Shown piece after piece: positions 50,944 through 61,049 of a stretch of DNA of 64,000 nucleotides (within the stretch, counting starts at the first letter, position 1; the number at the start of each line of letters is the position of its first letter). The stretch is from Aurantiacibacter odishensis (GTDB taxonomy: Bacteria; Pseudomonadota; Alphaproteobacteria; Sphingomonadales; Sphingomonadaceae). The notes beneath the pieces were generated by a model. It ran no database searches. It was not told the DNA's origin and worked only from the letters and a program-made list of their open reading frames with translations. The position numbers were made by a program, and so were the translations under genes. The stretch lies in the NCBI RefSeq assembly GCF_003605195.1, contig NZ_QYOS01000023.1:124001-188000 (forward strand), written 5' to 3'.

Positions 50944-51288
50944 ATGGCGCGCGTTACAGTCGAAGATTGCGTCGACAAGATTCCCAACCGTTTCGATCTC
51001 GTCCTGCTGGCTGCCCAGCGTGCGCGCGAGATTTCCGGCGGCGCGGAAATGACGGTCGATCGCGACCGTGACAAGAACCCTGTCGTCGCCCTGCGCGAGA
51101 TCGCGGAGCAGACCGTGAAGCCCAAGCACTTGCAGGAATCGCTGGTCCAGTCGCTGCAGCGCGTCCTTCCGGACGAAGAAGACGAAGCCGATGAAATCGG
51201 TTCGCTGAGCCAGTCTGCCGAAGCCATGCGCCTCTCGGCTGCGGCACCGACGCGGTCCACCTCCATCGGATCCGACTACGACGGCTGA
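50944..51288 (+). CDS. rpoZ: RNA polymerase omega subunit
   Basis: 114 residues from [17 protein letters not shown], with GGAG 6 bp upstream. The conserved omega helix region includes [13 protein letters not shown] and [11 protein letters not shown]. The acidic C-terminal extension ([11 protein letters not shown]) is normal for alphaproteobacterial omega. The start at 50944 is preferred to 50938, since it gives the standard N-terminus. It helps assemble beta' and takes part in ppGpp binding. Confidence 0.96.
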   Translation: MARVTVEDCVDKIPNRFDLVLLAAQRAREISGGAEMTVDRDRDKNPVVALREIAEQTVKPKHLQESLVQSLQRVLPDEEDEADEIGSLSQSAEAMRLSAAAPTRSTSIGSDYDG

Positions 51289-51317
51289 TCGCCTCGCAGT
51301 TCGCAAGTAACAAAAAG

Positions 51318-51348
51318 GCCGCACCCCCAGGGTGCGGCCTTCTTGCTT
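51318..51348. terminator. Terminator between rpoZ and the DUF3072 gene
   Basis: AAAAA, GGCCGCACCC (51318-51327), a 3-base loop, GGGTGCGGCC (51331-51340), then TTCTTGCTTTT. It suits both convergent genes, the A-run serving the minus strand. Confidence 0.8.
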
Positions 51349-51366
51349 TTGGTCTCGGCCAGAGTG

Positions 51367-51600
51367 CTACTGCCCGCGCCCGGTCGCAGCCTGCAATTCG
51401 TCGATCTTCTGCGAGGCGTCGGCCTTGCTGAGTTCAGGGTCATAGGCCTCGGGCGTGCCCGCTTCCTCGCACAAGGTCTTGAGGTAACTGGCTTGTGCGC
51501 CGGTCATAGCTTCATCGCCCGTGGTCCAATTCTCGGGCTTCTTTTCGGCGTTCGAGACGGGATCGGCCTTCGGGTGCCGGGTGGGTGTCGGGGCAGTCAT
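51367..51600 (-). CDS. DUF3072 domain protein
   Basis: 77 residues: a Pro/Lys-rich disordered start, then the DUF3072 core NWTTGDEAMTGAQASYLKTLCEEAGTP, by landmarks, and LSKADASQKIDEL, an alternating hydrophobic pattern forming short helices. This family is frequent as a small single-domain protein in proteobacteria and actinobacteria with unknown role. A purine-rich AGGAGAA ribosome site precedes the ATG. Confidence 0.85.
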   Translation of the reverse strand: MTAPTPTRHPKADPVSNAEKKPENWTTGDEAMTGAQASYLKTLCEEAGTPEAYDPELSKADASQKIDELQAATGRGQ

Positions 51601-51709
51601 ACTTGAGTTCTCCTTTGTCTGTTCAACGCCCTTTGATCTCTATTTGTTCCGTCTCGACTGGACAGATGGCAGCGGTTAGGTTGCGGCGCGGAGCATAGGG
51701 GGGACGCCG

Positions 51710-52897
51710 GTGAGCGACATTTTCGATAGCGTCGGCACGGCGACCGAAGGCGGACTGCTTTCGCGTGCCCTGGAACCCGATTCCGGTGCAAAGTCGCCGC
51801 ATCCGCATCAGCCGGAACGGTGCCTCAATTGCGATACCGTGCTTACGGGTGCCTACTGTCACGCCTGCGGGCAGCAGGGGCATCTTCATCGCACCATCGG
51901 CGCGTTCATGCACGACCTGCTTCACGGCGCGCTGCATTTCGAAGGTAAGCTGTGGCACACTCTTCCCCTGCTGGTATTCCGGCCCGGCCGGCTGACGCGT
52001 CGCTATATCGAGGGGCAGCGCGCCCGCTTCGTCTCGCCGATGGCGCTGTTCCTGTTCGGCGTCTTCCTGATGTTCGCCGTCTTCCAGATGGTGGGACTGA
52101 CCGCGCCGACCGACCTTTCCAACGACGCGGTTCTGGAAGAAACGCTGGGCGAGGCCCGCGGGGCCGCGAATGCGGAAATCGCGACAATCGAGGAGCAACT
52201 CGCAAGCGCCGACCTGTCGGAGCAGGAGCGAACCGAGGCCCAGGAGCGGCTGGCTTTCCTGCGCGAATATCTGGCGGACGACCCTTCGGCCGATCAATCC
52301 GCCATGCGATCCTTCGCCGAGGGTTTCATCGAGGGGGCGAGCGGCACAGAAACGCAGGAGCCGGGCGCACCGGGCAACCCAGCCCCTGCCGATACCACGC
52401 CGGCCGAAAACGTCGCCGAGCCCGTGGTACGGGCCGACCTGTCGGACCTGGAGACGGGCGAGACGGGTATCGCCTTCATCGATTCGGCGGTTGCGAAATG
52501 GTCCGACAATCCCGGCCTGATGCTCTACAAGTTGCAGGCCAACGCCTACAAGTTCAGCTGGATGCTGATCCCGATCTCGATCCCCTTCGTGTGGCTGCTG
52601 TTCGCCTGGAAGCGGCGCTTCAAGGCCTACGACCACGCGATCTTCATCACCTATTCGCTCAGCTTCGTGACGCTGCTGTTCATCACCGTCTCGATCCTCG
52701 GTGCGATCGGCGTAGCCAGCTGGATACCGACAGCGATGGCGCTGCTCATCCCGCCGATCCACCTCTACAAGCAGATTCGCTACACCTATGACCTCTCGCG
52801 ATTCTCGGCGTTCTGGCGGTTGCTGGTGCTGAGCGCGTTCATCTGGATCGTCGTCGGTCTTTTCATCCAGCTGTTGCTGGTCCTTGGCGCTTTCTGA
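51710..52897 (+). CDS. DUF3667 zinc-ribbon membrane protein
   Basis: 395 residues from a GTG (AGGGGGG 7 bp upstream). N-terminal zinc ribbon C38-x2-C41 ... C50-x2-C53, then TIGAFMHDLLHGALHFEGKLWHTLPLL by landmarks HDLLHGALHF and FRPGRLTRRYIEGQRARF, which is the DUF3667 signature. Four or five membrane helices follow, separated by a long acidic, Pro/Ala-rich soluble linker (about 140-255). The function of the family is unknown. No obvious operon partner. Confidence 0.86.
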   Translation: MSDIFDSVGTATEGGLLSRALEPDSGAKSPHPHQPERCLNCDTVLTGAYCHACGQQGHLHRTIGAFMHDLLHGALHFEGKLWHTLPLLVFRPGRLTRRYIEGQRARFVSPMALFLFGVFLMFAVFQMVGLTAPTDLSNDAVLEETLGEARGAANAEIATIEEQLASADLSEQERTEAQERLAFLREYLADDPSADQSAMRSFAEGFIEGASGTETQEPGAPGNPAPADTTPAENVAEPVVRADLSDLETGETGIAFIDSAVAKWSDNPGLMLYKLQANAYKFSWMLIPISIPFVWLLFAWKRRFKAYDHAIFITYSLSFVTLLFITVSILGAIGVASWIPTAMALLIPPIHLYKQIRYTYDLSRFSAFWRLLVLSAFIWIVVGLFIQLLLVLGAF

Positions 52898-52976
52898 CGC
52901 CGACAATGAAAGAGAGCGGCGCATCGCTGCCCCGCCCTCGTGCTTGTCTCTTCAAAGTCAGGAACAGCAGCCGCCG

Positions 52977-53255
52977 CTAGTCGGTGCCGTCGAGCTCACC
53001 GTCGCCTGGGTCCGCATCGCGGGCGTCGGCCTCGGCCAGATCATCGCTCAGTTCCGCAGCGCCTTCGCTCAGTTCGTCGGCCGCAACGATCGCACCTTCG
53101 CGCAGTTCATTGCCGATCACCTCGGCATTGGCCTCGGCATCGGCTGCGGCCCGCTCGGCCATGGCTTCTGCATTGCTCTCGGTGCTTTCGGAGCAGGCTC
53201 CGGCAAGTAGCAGGGCGGGGGCAGCAAAGACTGAAACGACAAGCAGGCGGTGCAT
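52977..53255 (-). CDS. Small Ala/Glu-rich lipoprotein
   Basis: 92 residues from MHRLLVVSVFAAPALLLAGAC, a lipoprotein signal with LAGAC. A GAGGGAG ribosome site lies 6-7 bp upstream. The mature protein is an acidic, Ala-rich repetitive helix (NAEAMAERAAADAEANAE..., then DELSEGAAELSDDL), likely a coiled coil in the periplasm. Sequence further upstream in the same frame is rejected as non-coding. Function unknown. Confidence 0.7.
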   Translation of the reverse strand: MHRLLVVSVFAAPALLLAGACSESTESNAEAMAERAAADAEANAEVIGNELREGAIVAADELSEGAAELSDDLAEADARDADPGDGELDGTD

Positions 53256-53319
53256 GGCAGGACTCCCTCGTTGAGCCCTACCAACGCACGAAAGCCGCAA
53301 CCGGCTCCCGCGACTGGCC

Positions 53320-55272
<1,953 letters not shown>

Positions 55273-55366
55273 GTAAGATCGCGTCCTTTCAGGCCTTCAA
55301 TGTAGGCTTTGCGGGGTGAATGACAAGATAACGGCTTTGGGCGGTATTCGCCAGTGATGCGCCGTA

Positions 55367-56563
55367 TCAGCGGGTGCGCCCGCGCGCGAAGATCAGCTGC
55401 TCGGAAAGGTCTGCCCCCTGCTGGCCCGTCACCTGGAACAACGCTTCCATATCGCGGTCGCCCCGCGCGCGCTCAGCCAGATCAGCGGGAAGGTTCTGCC
55501 CACCGGCGATCCGCGCCACGCTGCGCAGCGCCGTCTCGCGCGCGCCAGCGATCACGATCAGCACCCCGCCGTTCTCGTCGGTGATCCGCGCGAGGAAGCC
55601 GTAATCGCGGTATGTGACGGGCGCGGACAGCCGCCGGAATTCCTCGCTCACGAACGTGCGGTTGGTCGCGGTATCGCTCAGCTCGTCGTATGAGCCGCCG
55701 ATGCGGAGCATGGAGCCGCCGAATACGGGCCTTTCCAACAGGCCCATCCCGCTCAGCAGGCCAAGGTAGACGATGTCGTTTTCGCGCAGCATGTCGGCGC
55801 GCAGATCGGATGCGGCGACGATGCGCACCTCCCGATCGTCCGCGCCGATTGCGGGCATGATCTCCTGCAGCGCGTAGGCGGTGGAGAAAGGCAGGTAGGT
55901 GAGCCCCACATCCTCGGCAAAGCCATAGCGATCGGGCTCGGCATCCTGCAATGCGGCCAGATCCTGCTCGCTGTCGATACGAAAATCGCGGATCAGGCGG
56001 CCCCGGTCGGGCTCCACCGGATCGATTTCGCCGTACATGTAGTAATCGCCTAGCACCAGCAGCACGGGCCGGTCCGATGCGGCCAGCGGATCCCACATCG
56101 CGTTGGGCGGCCCGGGCCGCTGCGCCCAGAAATACAATGCGGCGGCGGCAGTGATCGCGAGAAGTAGGGCGGCAGTGGAGTAGGCGAATGCGCGAGGCCG
56201 CAGCGCTCCGTGACGGCGTTTCGGTGGCGGTTGCGTCCCCGCTTCCAGGCCTTCCAGTCGCAAGGCATAGGTGCCGCTCGGGAGCACGATATGCGCGCCG
56301 TTCTCGCCCGCCCCGTTCGCGGCGTAGAAATCCTCAAGCTTCTTGCGCAGGCGGTGAATATAGACGCGCACCGTCGCATCGTCGGCATCGCTGCTTTCCT
56401 GGCCGAAGACCTTGCGCGCCAGTTCGTCCTGCGTTGCGCTTTCGGCATCGGGACCACGCGCGGCGAGGTAGTCGAACAGCTCGCGCACGCGCCCGCTCTC
56501 GCCGGAAACCCCGGCAGCGCGCAGGCGGGCTATTTCGCCTTCGAATAGCGGTGTAACGTCCAT
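55367..56563 (-). CDS. Membrane winged-helix regulator, ToxR-like
   Basis: 398 residues. N-terminal wHTH of OmpR type (about 1-105: VRELFDYLAARG, VFGQ..., VRVYIHRLRKKLEDF, LPSGTYALRLEG), one helix (about 125-147), and a large extracytoplasmic domain (about 155-398) with VLLVLGDYYMYG, DREVRIVAASDLRADML and VLIVIAGARETALR, perhaps a small-molecule-binding alpha/beta fold. It is divergent from a TonB receptor. Its start codon overlaps a direct repeat that is probably its own operator. The signal is unknown. Confidence 0.78.
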   Translation of the reverse strand: MDVTPLFEGEIARLRAAGVSGESGRVRELFDYLAARGPDAESATQDELARKVFGQESSDADDATVRVYIHRLRKKLEDFYAANGAGENGAHIVLPSGTYALRLEGLEAGTQPPPKRRHGALRPRAFAYSTAALLLAITAAAALYFWAQRPGPPNAMWDPLAASDRPVLLVLGDYYMYGEIDPVEPDRGRLIRDFRIDSEQDLAALQDAEPDRYGFAEDVGLTYLPFSTAYALQEIMPAIGADDREVRIVAASDLRADMLRENDIVYLGLLSGMGLLERPVFGGSMLRIGGSYDELSDTATNRTFVSEEFRRLSAPVTYRDYGFLARITDENGGVLIVIAGARETALRSVARIAGGQNLPADLAERARGDRDMEALFQVTGQQGADLSEQLIFARGRTR

Positions 56564-56570
56564 GTAACGT
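56552..56570. promoter_or_regulatory. TGTAACGT direct repeat over the regulator start codon
   Basis: TGTAACGT at 56552-56559 and again at 56563-56570, exactly 11 bp apart, with weaker copies beyond (TTTACGTG at 56586-56593). It lies between the winged-helix regulator and the TonB receptor gene. Tandem half-sites one turn apart are typical of OmpR-fold dimers. Confidence 0.5.
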
Positions 56571-56654
56571 GCCGATTACCGTAATTTACGTGGTGAGGCG
56601 AGAAGGGATGCGCCAGCCGTCTGATTGACTTTGACCAACCAGAAAACGGACCGG

Positions 56655-58772
56655 ATGAAAACCCTTTATCGTACAAGCCTGCTCGCTTCCGCCAGCGCCA
56701 TGCTGTCAGCCTCCCCCGCCCTGGCGAATGAGAAAGGCGAGCAGCCCGCAGAGCGCGAGGCCACCGCCGCCGACATCGCCGCCGCGCAGGCCAATCCGGA
56801 CGACACCAATGTCGTGCGCAACTCCCGGACGGGCGACATCATCTACGTCTACGGTCGCGGGGAACGGCGCATCGGCGTTGCTGGGGCCGCCAGCGAAGGC
56901 GGCGTGGCAGGCGCAGATATCGAAATCCGCCCGCTGCTGCGTCCCGGCGAACTGCTGGAAGCAACGCCGGGCCTGATCGCTACCCAGCACTCGGGCGGCG
57001 GCAAGGCCAACCAGTTCTTCCTGCGCGGGTTCAATCTCGATCACGGCACGGACTATTCGGTCTACGTCGACGACATGCCGGTGAATTTCCGCACCCATGG
57101 GCACGGCCAGGGCTATCTCGACGTGAACGGCCTGATCCCCGAAACAGTCGCACGGGTAGATTACCGCAAGGGCCCCTACCGCGCCGACGCCGGCGATTTC
57201 TCATTCGTCGGCAGTTCGCAGATCACGACGCACGATCGCCTGCAACCCTTCGCCAGCGCGGAAGTGGGCAGTTACGATTACTACCGCTTCGTCGCCGGTG
57301 GGTCGGCGCGCGTTGGCGAAGGCGACCTGCTGGTGGCGGGGCAGGCCAAGTTCAACAACGGCCCGTGGGAACTGGCCGAGGATTTCGAAGGCTATTCGGC
57401 CTTCGTCAAGTTCAGCCAGCCGGTGGGCGCGGGCGACCTCTCGCTGTCCTACCGCATGTTCGACGCAAGCTGGGCACCGACCGAGCAGATCCCCGAGCGC
57501 GCCCCCGATACGGCATTCTGCGAAGACCGATTCTGCGCCATCGACGAGACCTTGCGCGGCGAGACCGAGCGGCACGTATTCACCGCCAACTACCTGTCCG
57601 ACGACTGGCGCGTCACCGCCTACGCCCAGCATTACGACTGGGAACTGCTTTCCAACTTCACCTACTTCCTCGAAGATCCGGTAAACGGCGACCAGTTGCG
57701 CCAGTACGATGATCGCTGGACCTTCGGCGGTCGCATCGAACGCACCGCGCAGCTTTCCGATCGCTTCAGCCTGCGCCTCGGCGCGGAAGGTCGCTACGAC
57801 GATATCGGCGAGGTCGGGCTGGACGAGACGATCGACGGCGCAACCGAATTCACTGTCGGCGCCTTTGCCGTGCAGGAGGCATCGCTCGGCCTCTATGCCG
57901 AGGCGATCTGGCGGCCCGTCGACCGGCTGATGGTGATCGCGGGCCTGCGCGGCGACTGGTACGATTTCGAGGCCGAGGCGCTGCGCGGCGCGCTCAGCTG
58001 GACCAACGACGCCGGCGACGAGACCTTCGCGCCCAAGATCGGTGTGAACTACGAAGTGGCGGACGGCCTGGCGCTCTATGCCAACTACGGCGAGGGTTTC
58101 CATTCCAATGACGCGCGCGGCGTGACCAACCCGGTCGATCCGGTGCCCGGCCTGGTGGACGGTCATTTCGAGGAACTGGGCCTGCGCTTCGAGCGCGACG
58201 GTCTGATCTTCACCGGCGTCTACTGGTGGAGCAGCATCGACAGCGAACTGATCTACGTCGGCGATGCCGGAACCGTGGAACCCAACGATGGCAGCGAGCG
58301 CAACGGCTACGAACTCACCGCCTTCTACAAGCCCAACAACTGGCTGGCGATCGACGCGGTGTGGACCGGCACGACCTCGCGCTATGTCGATGTGCCTGCG
58401 GGGCAGGACTACATCCCCGGCGCGCTGGAGAATTCGGGCGAGCTGGGCGTTTCTGTCGCCTTCCCCGAATGGAATGCCGCCGCCCGTGTGCGTTATCTCG
58501 GCCCTGCCGCGCAGATCGAGGACAATTCGGTCCGCAGCGATTCCACCACGCTGGTGAACCTGCGCGCCGCCTGGACCCCGCAGAAAATCGAAGTGCTGCG
58601 CGGCTGGGAAGTGCACGCCGAACTGCTCAACGTCTTCGATTCGAAGGACAACGACATCACCTATTTCTACGCCACTCGCCTGCCCGGCGAACCGGCGGAA
58701 GGCATCGAGAGCATTGTCAGCCGCATCGTCGAACCGCGCCAGTTGCGCGTCGGCGTGACCAGGCGGTTCTGA
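56655..58772 (+). CDS. TonB-dependent receptor
   Basis: 705 residues from MKTLYRTSLLASASAM, with a signal ending near SPALA. A TonB box-like DIIYVYGRGE precedes the plug domain (PGELLEATPGLIATQHSGGGKANQFFLRGFN by landmarks PGELLEATPG and FFLRGFNLDHGTDY), which carries the motif THGHGQGYLDVNGLIPE. The rest is a 22-strand-like barrel ending in the aromatic terminal strand LRVGVTRRF. Substrate unknown. An earlier TTG start would only lengthen the signal. Likely controlled by the divergent winged-helix regulator. Confidence 0.93.
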   Translation: MKTLYRTSLLASASAMLSASPALANEKGEQPAEREATAADIAAAQANPDDTNVVRNSRTGDIIYVYGRGERRIGVAGAASEGGVAGADIEIRPLLRPGELLEATPGLIATQHSGGGKANQFFLRGFNLDHGTDYSVYVDDMPVNFRTHGHGQGYLDVNGLIPETVARVDYRKGPYRADAGDFSFVGSSQITTHDRLQPFASAEVGSYDYYRFVAGGSARVGEGDLLVAGQAKFNNGPWELAEDFEGYSAFVKFSQPVGAGDLSLSYRMFDASWAPTEQIPERAPDTAFCEDRFCAIDETLRGETERHVFTANYLSDDWRVTAYAQHYDWELLSNFTYFLEDPVNGDQLRQYDDRWTFGGRIERTAQLSDRFSLRLGAEGRYDDIGEVGLDETIDGATEFTVGAFAVQEASLGLYAEAIWRPVDRLMVIAGLRGDWYDFEAEALRGALSWTNDAGDETFAPKIGVNYEVADGLALYANYGEGFHSNDARGVTNPVDPVPGLVDGHFEELGLRFERDGLIFTGVYWWSSIDSELIYVGDAGTVEPNDGSERNGYELTAFYKPNNWLAIDAVWTGTTSRYVDVPAGQDYIPGALENSGELGVSVAFPEWNAAARVRYLGPAAQIEDNSVRSDSTTLVNLRAAWTPQKIEVLRGWEVHAELLNVFDSKDNDITYFYATRLPGEPAEGIESIVSRIVEPRQLRVGVTRRF

Positions 58773-58783
58773 CCGAATCCCCC

Positions 58784-58864
58784 CGGTGGCAGGCGCATTG
58801 CGGGCGCCTGCCACCGATCAAGAGCCCCGCCTGCATGCATGGTGCAGGCGGGGCTTTTTCTTTC
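58784..58864 (+). terminator. Two-hairpin terminator after the TonB receptor
   Basis: First a 13-bp perfect stem, CGGTGGCAGGCGC / GCGCCTGCCACCG (58784-58816), then AGCCCCGCCTGCA / TGCAGGCGGGGCT (58823-58855) followed by TTTTCTTTC. The second is a strong rho-independent terminator. Confidence 0.85.
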
Positions 58865-58912
58865 AACTTTTCGAGGGCTTTGCTCGACGTAGGTCAAGCG
58901 ACCTATGCCTTT

Positions 58913-58961
58913 TGTAAAGCAACCTTGACTTCAAGCGATGCAATGTCTAGTGTCCTTTACA
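58913..58961 (+). promoter_or_regulatory. Promoter flanked by a TGTAAAG inverted repeat
   Basis: TTGACT (58925-58930), 17 bp, TAGTGT (58948-58953) form a candidate promoter 30 bp before the ATG at 58982. TGTAAAG (58913-58919) and CTTTACA (58955-58961) flank it as inverted half-sites 42 bp apart, four helical turns. A dyad TAGGT/ACCTA lies just upstream (58890-58905). Confidence 0.45.
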
Positions 58962-58981
58962 TAAATTCAAAGGAGCTTGAC

Positions 58982-59164
58982 ATGAAAAACACTACCAAGG
59001 CAATTTGCTGGGCAAGCGCGATGCTTGTGATCGCTGCCATGTCGGCCTTCGGCTGGATCGCCGAGGACGTGTCGACAACGCTTCTGATCGTGTTCCCGAT
59101 TCTCGCGGTCACCACACTCTCCAACCGCGGCTGCTCGCTTGTTCGACGCGGGGAAATGCGGTGA
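58982..59164 (+). CDS. Small two-helix membrane protein
   Basis: 60 residues from the ATG at 58982, AAGGAG 6 bp upstream. Two hydrophobic segments (about 8-25 and 32-47), ending in a basic tail RGEMR. No family recognised. The stop overlaps the GTG start of the next gene (GTGA). It is the first of three coupled genes, the last of which is an XRE regulator. Confidence 0.72.
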   Translation: MKNTTKAICWASAMLVIAAMSAFGWIAEDVSTTLLIVFPILAVTTLSNRGCSLVRRGEMR

Positions 59165-59586
59165 TCGGCGACCTCAAGAAAAAGCCTGAGGTCAGGCGCT
59201 ACCTGCTACGTATTGTCGTCGCGATGGTGATCTATCTCGGCTCGCTCTACGGGGCGGAAGTGCTGATCGAGGATGGCGGCCTCAGCGGCTGGCCCGCCTA
59301 TCTGCTCACGGCCCTGCCCGGCGTGGCCTTCGCCTCGGTCTTCTGGATATTTGCCCGACTGATCATAGAGGAGCGCGACGAATTCCTGCGCCTGCTCTAC
59401 GTGCGCCAGGTCATGGTGGCGACCGGCCTTACCCTGACGGCGGCGGCGGTCTGGGGCTTTTTCGAAACCTACCTGCCGGTGCCGCACATCGCCGCGTTCT
59501 GGTGGCCGACCCTGTGGTTCTTCGGGATCGGCGTGGGCGCGATCTACAACAAGATCACGATGGGCACGGCCGGAGAATGCCGGTGA
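59161..59586 (+). CDS. Four-helix membrane protein
   Basis: 141 residues from a GTG at 59161. Four membrane segments (about 14-33, 45-65, 82-103, 112-130), with basic LKKKPEVRRYLLR at the start and a charged loop LIIEERDEFLRLLYVRQV between helices 2 and 3. No motif recognised. It overlaps the downstream XRE gene by 4 bp. Likely one functional set with its neighbours. Confidence 0.75.
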   Translation: MIGDLKKKPEVRRYLLRIVVAMVIYLGSLYGAEVLIEDGGLSGWPAYLLTALPGVAFASVFWIFARLIIEERDEFLRLLYVRQVMVATGLTLTAAAVWGFFETYLPVPHIAAFWWPTLWFFGIGVGAIYNKITMGTAGECR

Positions 59587-59774
59587 AGAACCGCCTGCGC
59601 GTGCTGCGCGCCGAGCGCGAGTGGAGCCAGAACGACCTTGCCGAGCGGCTGGATGTCAGCCGCCAGAGCGTGAACGCCATCGAGACCGGTAAGTACGATC
59701 CCAGCCTGCCGCTGGCCTTCCGCATCGCCGACGTCTTCGGCCTGACGATCGAGGAGATATTCCTTCGAAATTGA
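59583..59774 (+). CDS. XRE-type helix-turn-helix regulator (YozG-like)
   Basis: 63 residues from a GTG that overlaps the previous stop. The domain fills the protein: LRVLRAEREWSQNDLAERLDVSRQSVNAIETGKYDPSL by landmarks WSQNDLAERL and VSRQSVNAIETG. The same short helix-turn-helix is often coupled to DUF2178-like membrane genes in bacteria. Likely autoregulates the operon through the TGTAAAG sites, an inference. Confidence 0.85.
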   Translation: MKNRLRVLRAEREWSQNDLAERLDVSRQSVNAIETGKYDPSLPLAFRIADVFGLTIEEIFLRN

Positions 59775-59816
59775 ACACCGGGCGGGCAACCTTGCACGGC
59801 CGCCCGCCCGCGCTCA

Positions 59817-61034
59817 TCACTCGCTCATGCCGGTCATCACGAAACGCTGAACGCGGCGCCCCGTGCTGACCTCGGTGGTGTAGACGTTGCCCATCGAATC
59901 CACGTCCACGCTGTGCAGCCAGATGAACTGGCCGGGATAGCGCCCGTTGCGGCCGAACCAGCCGACGATCTCGTGCCCTTCGCGCAGCAGGATCCACACG
60001 CGGCCGTTCATCATGTCGGCGATGTAGACGTACTTGCCGTCCGGGCTGAACGCCACGTCGGACGCGGTGCGGGTGCCGCCGGTTTCCTCTGCGATCACGA
60101 TATCCTCTACGAATTCGACCCCGTCAGCGGTCTCGCGGAAGACCTGCACGCGGTTGTTGCGACGGTCGCAGACGTAGATCGTGCTGTCCGGCCCGCGGGT
60201 CACGCAGTGGACGATATCGCCAAAGCTGTCGCTTTCAGGGTTCGCGCCGCCATCGCCGGTGCTGCTGGCCTGCGACTGGTCGAATTCGCCGTCGCGCGTG
60301 CCGCCGCCCGGCTGCGTGCCGTAGGCGCCCCACAGGTGTTCGAACGCGAGGTCGTCCGCGCCGAATTCGATGATCCGCTTGTTGATGTAGCCATCGGCCA
60401 CCAGCACGCTTTCCCCGTCGTAGTGAATGTCCGCCGGGTTGCCGAGATACTCCTGCGAGAGGTTGCCGTCGGTCTGCTGGCGGGTGCCGATCTGGCGAAT
60501 GAATTCGCCGTCGGTGGTGAAGTTCAGCACCACGTGATCGCCGCCGCCGTTGCCGCCGATCCAGACGTTGAGGTCATCGTCGACGTAGAGTCCGTGGACG
60601 TTGGCCGGCCACTGCTCGTCACCCACCTCGACAGCGTCGCGCCCCTCGCCTTCCATCGTGCTTTCGCCCGGAGCAAGGTCCGTGCCGCCCCAGCTGCGCA
60701 GCAGGTTGCCCTCCTGATCGAACTGGAGGACGTGCGGCGGGGCATTGCAGCAGGCGATGCTCTGCCCGTTGTCCGCGCCTGTCTCGCTGAAATCGAGTGA
60801 ATTGGGGCGGTTAAGCACCCAGATGTTGTCGTTCTTGTCCACCGCTAGGCCGGGTGCCTGGCCCAGGATCAGGTTGTCGGGCAATTCAGGCCAGCTCGCG
60901 TCCACCGCGAACATAGGCATCGGCACGTTTCCGTTGACGTGCTCTGCCTCCACTTCCAGCAGCGTATCCGCTAGGGCCGGGCCGCTCATTACAAGGGCGG
61001 TACCAAGCGCCGCAGTGCTTACCAGTTTACGCAT
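59817..61034 (-). CDS. Exported beta-propeller (NHL/PAL-like) protein
   Basis: 405 residues from the ATG at 61034 (AAGGAG 9 bp upstream). The ATG at 61043 abuts the ribosome site and is unlikely. The signal ends MSGPALAD. The mature part has six repeats of the NHL type, e.g. LAVDKNDNIWVLNRP, VHGLYVDDDLNVWIGG, PADIHYDGESVLVADGYINKRI by landmarks, VAFSPDGKYVYIAD and HSVDVDSMGNVYTTE. This fold includes peptidyl-alpha-hydroxyglycine lyase and SMP30-like lactonases. Zn or Ca ligands cannot be assigned by eye. It is last in the operon with the aminotransferase and the exporter. Confidence 0.82.
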   Translation of the reverse strand: MRKLVSTAALGTALVMSGPALADTLLEVEAEHVNGNVPMPMFAVDASWPELPDNLILGQAPGLAVDKNDNIWVLNRPNSLDFSETGADNGQSIACCNAPPHVLQFDQEGNLLRSWGGTDLAPGESTMEGEGRDAVEVGDEQWPANVHGLYVDDDLNVWIGGNGGGDHVVLNFTTDGEFIRQIGTRQQTDGNLSQEYLGNPADIHYDGESVLVADGYINKRIIEFGADDLAFEHLWGAYGTQPGGGTRDGEFDQSQASSTGDGGANPESDSFGDIVHCVTRGPDSTIYVCDRRNNRVQVFRETADGVEFVEDIVIAEETGGTRTASDVAFSPDGKYVYIADMMNGRVWILLREGHEIVGWFGRNGRYPGQFIWLHSVDVDSMGNVYTTEVSTGRRVQRFVMTGMSE

Positions 61035-61049
61035 CCAGTCCATCTCCTT

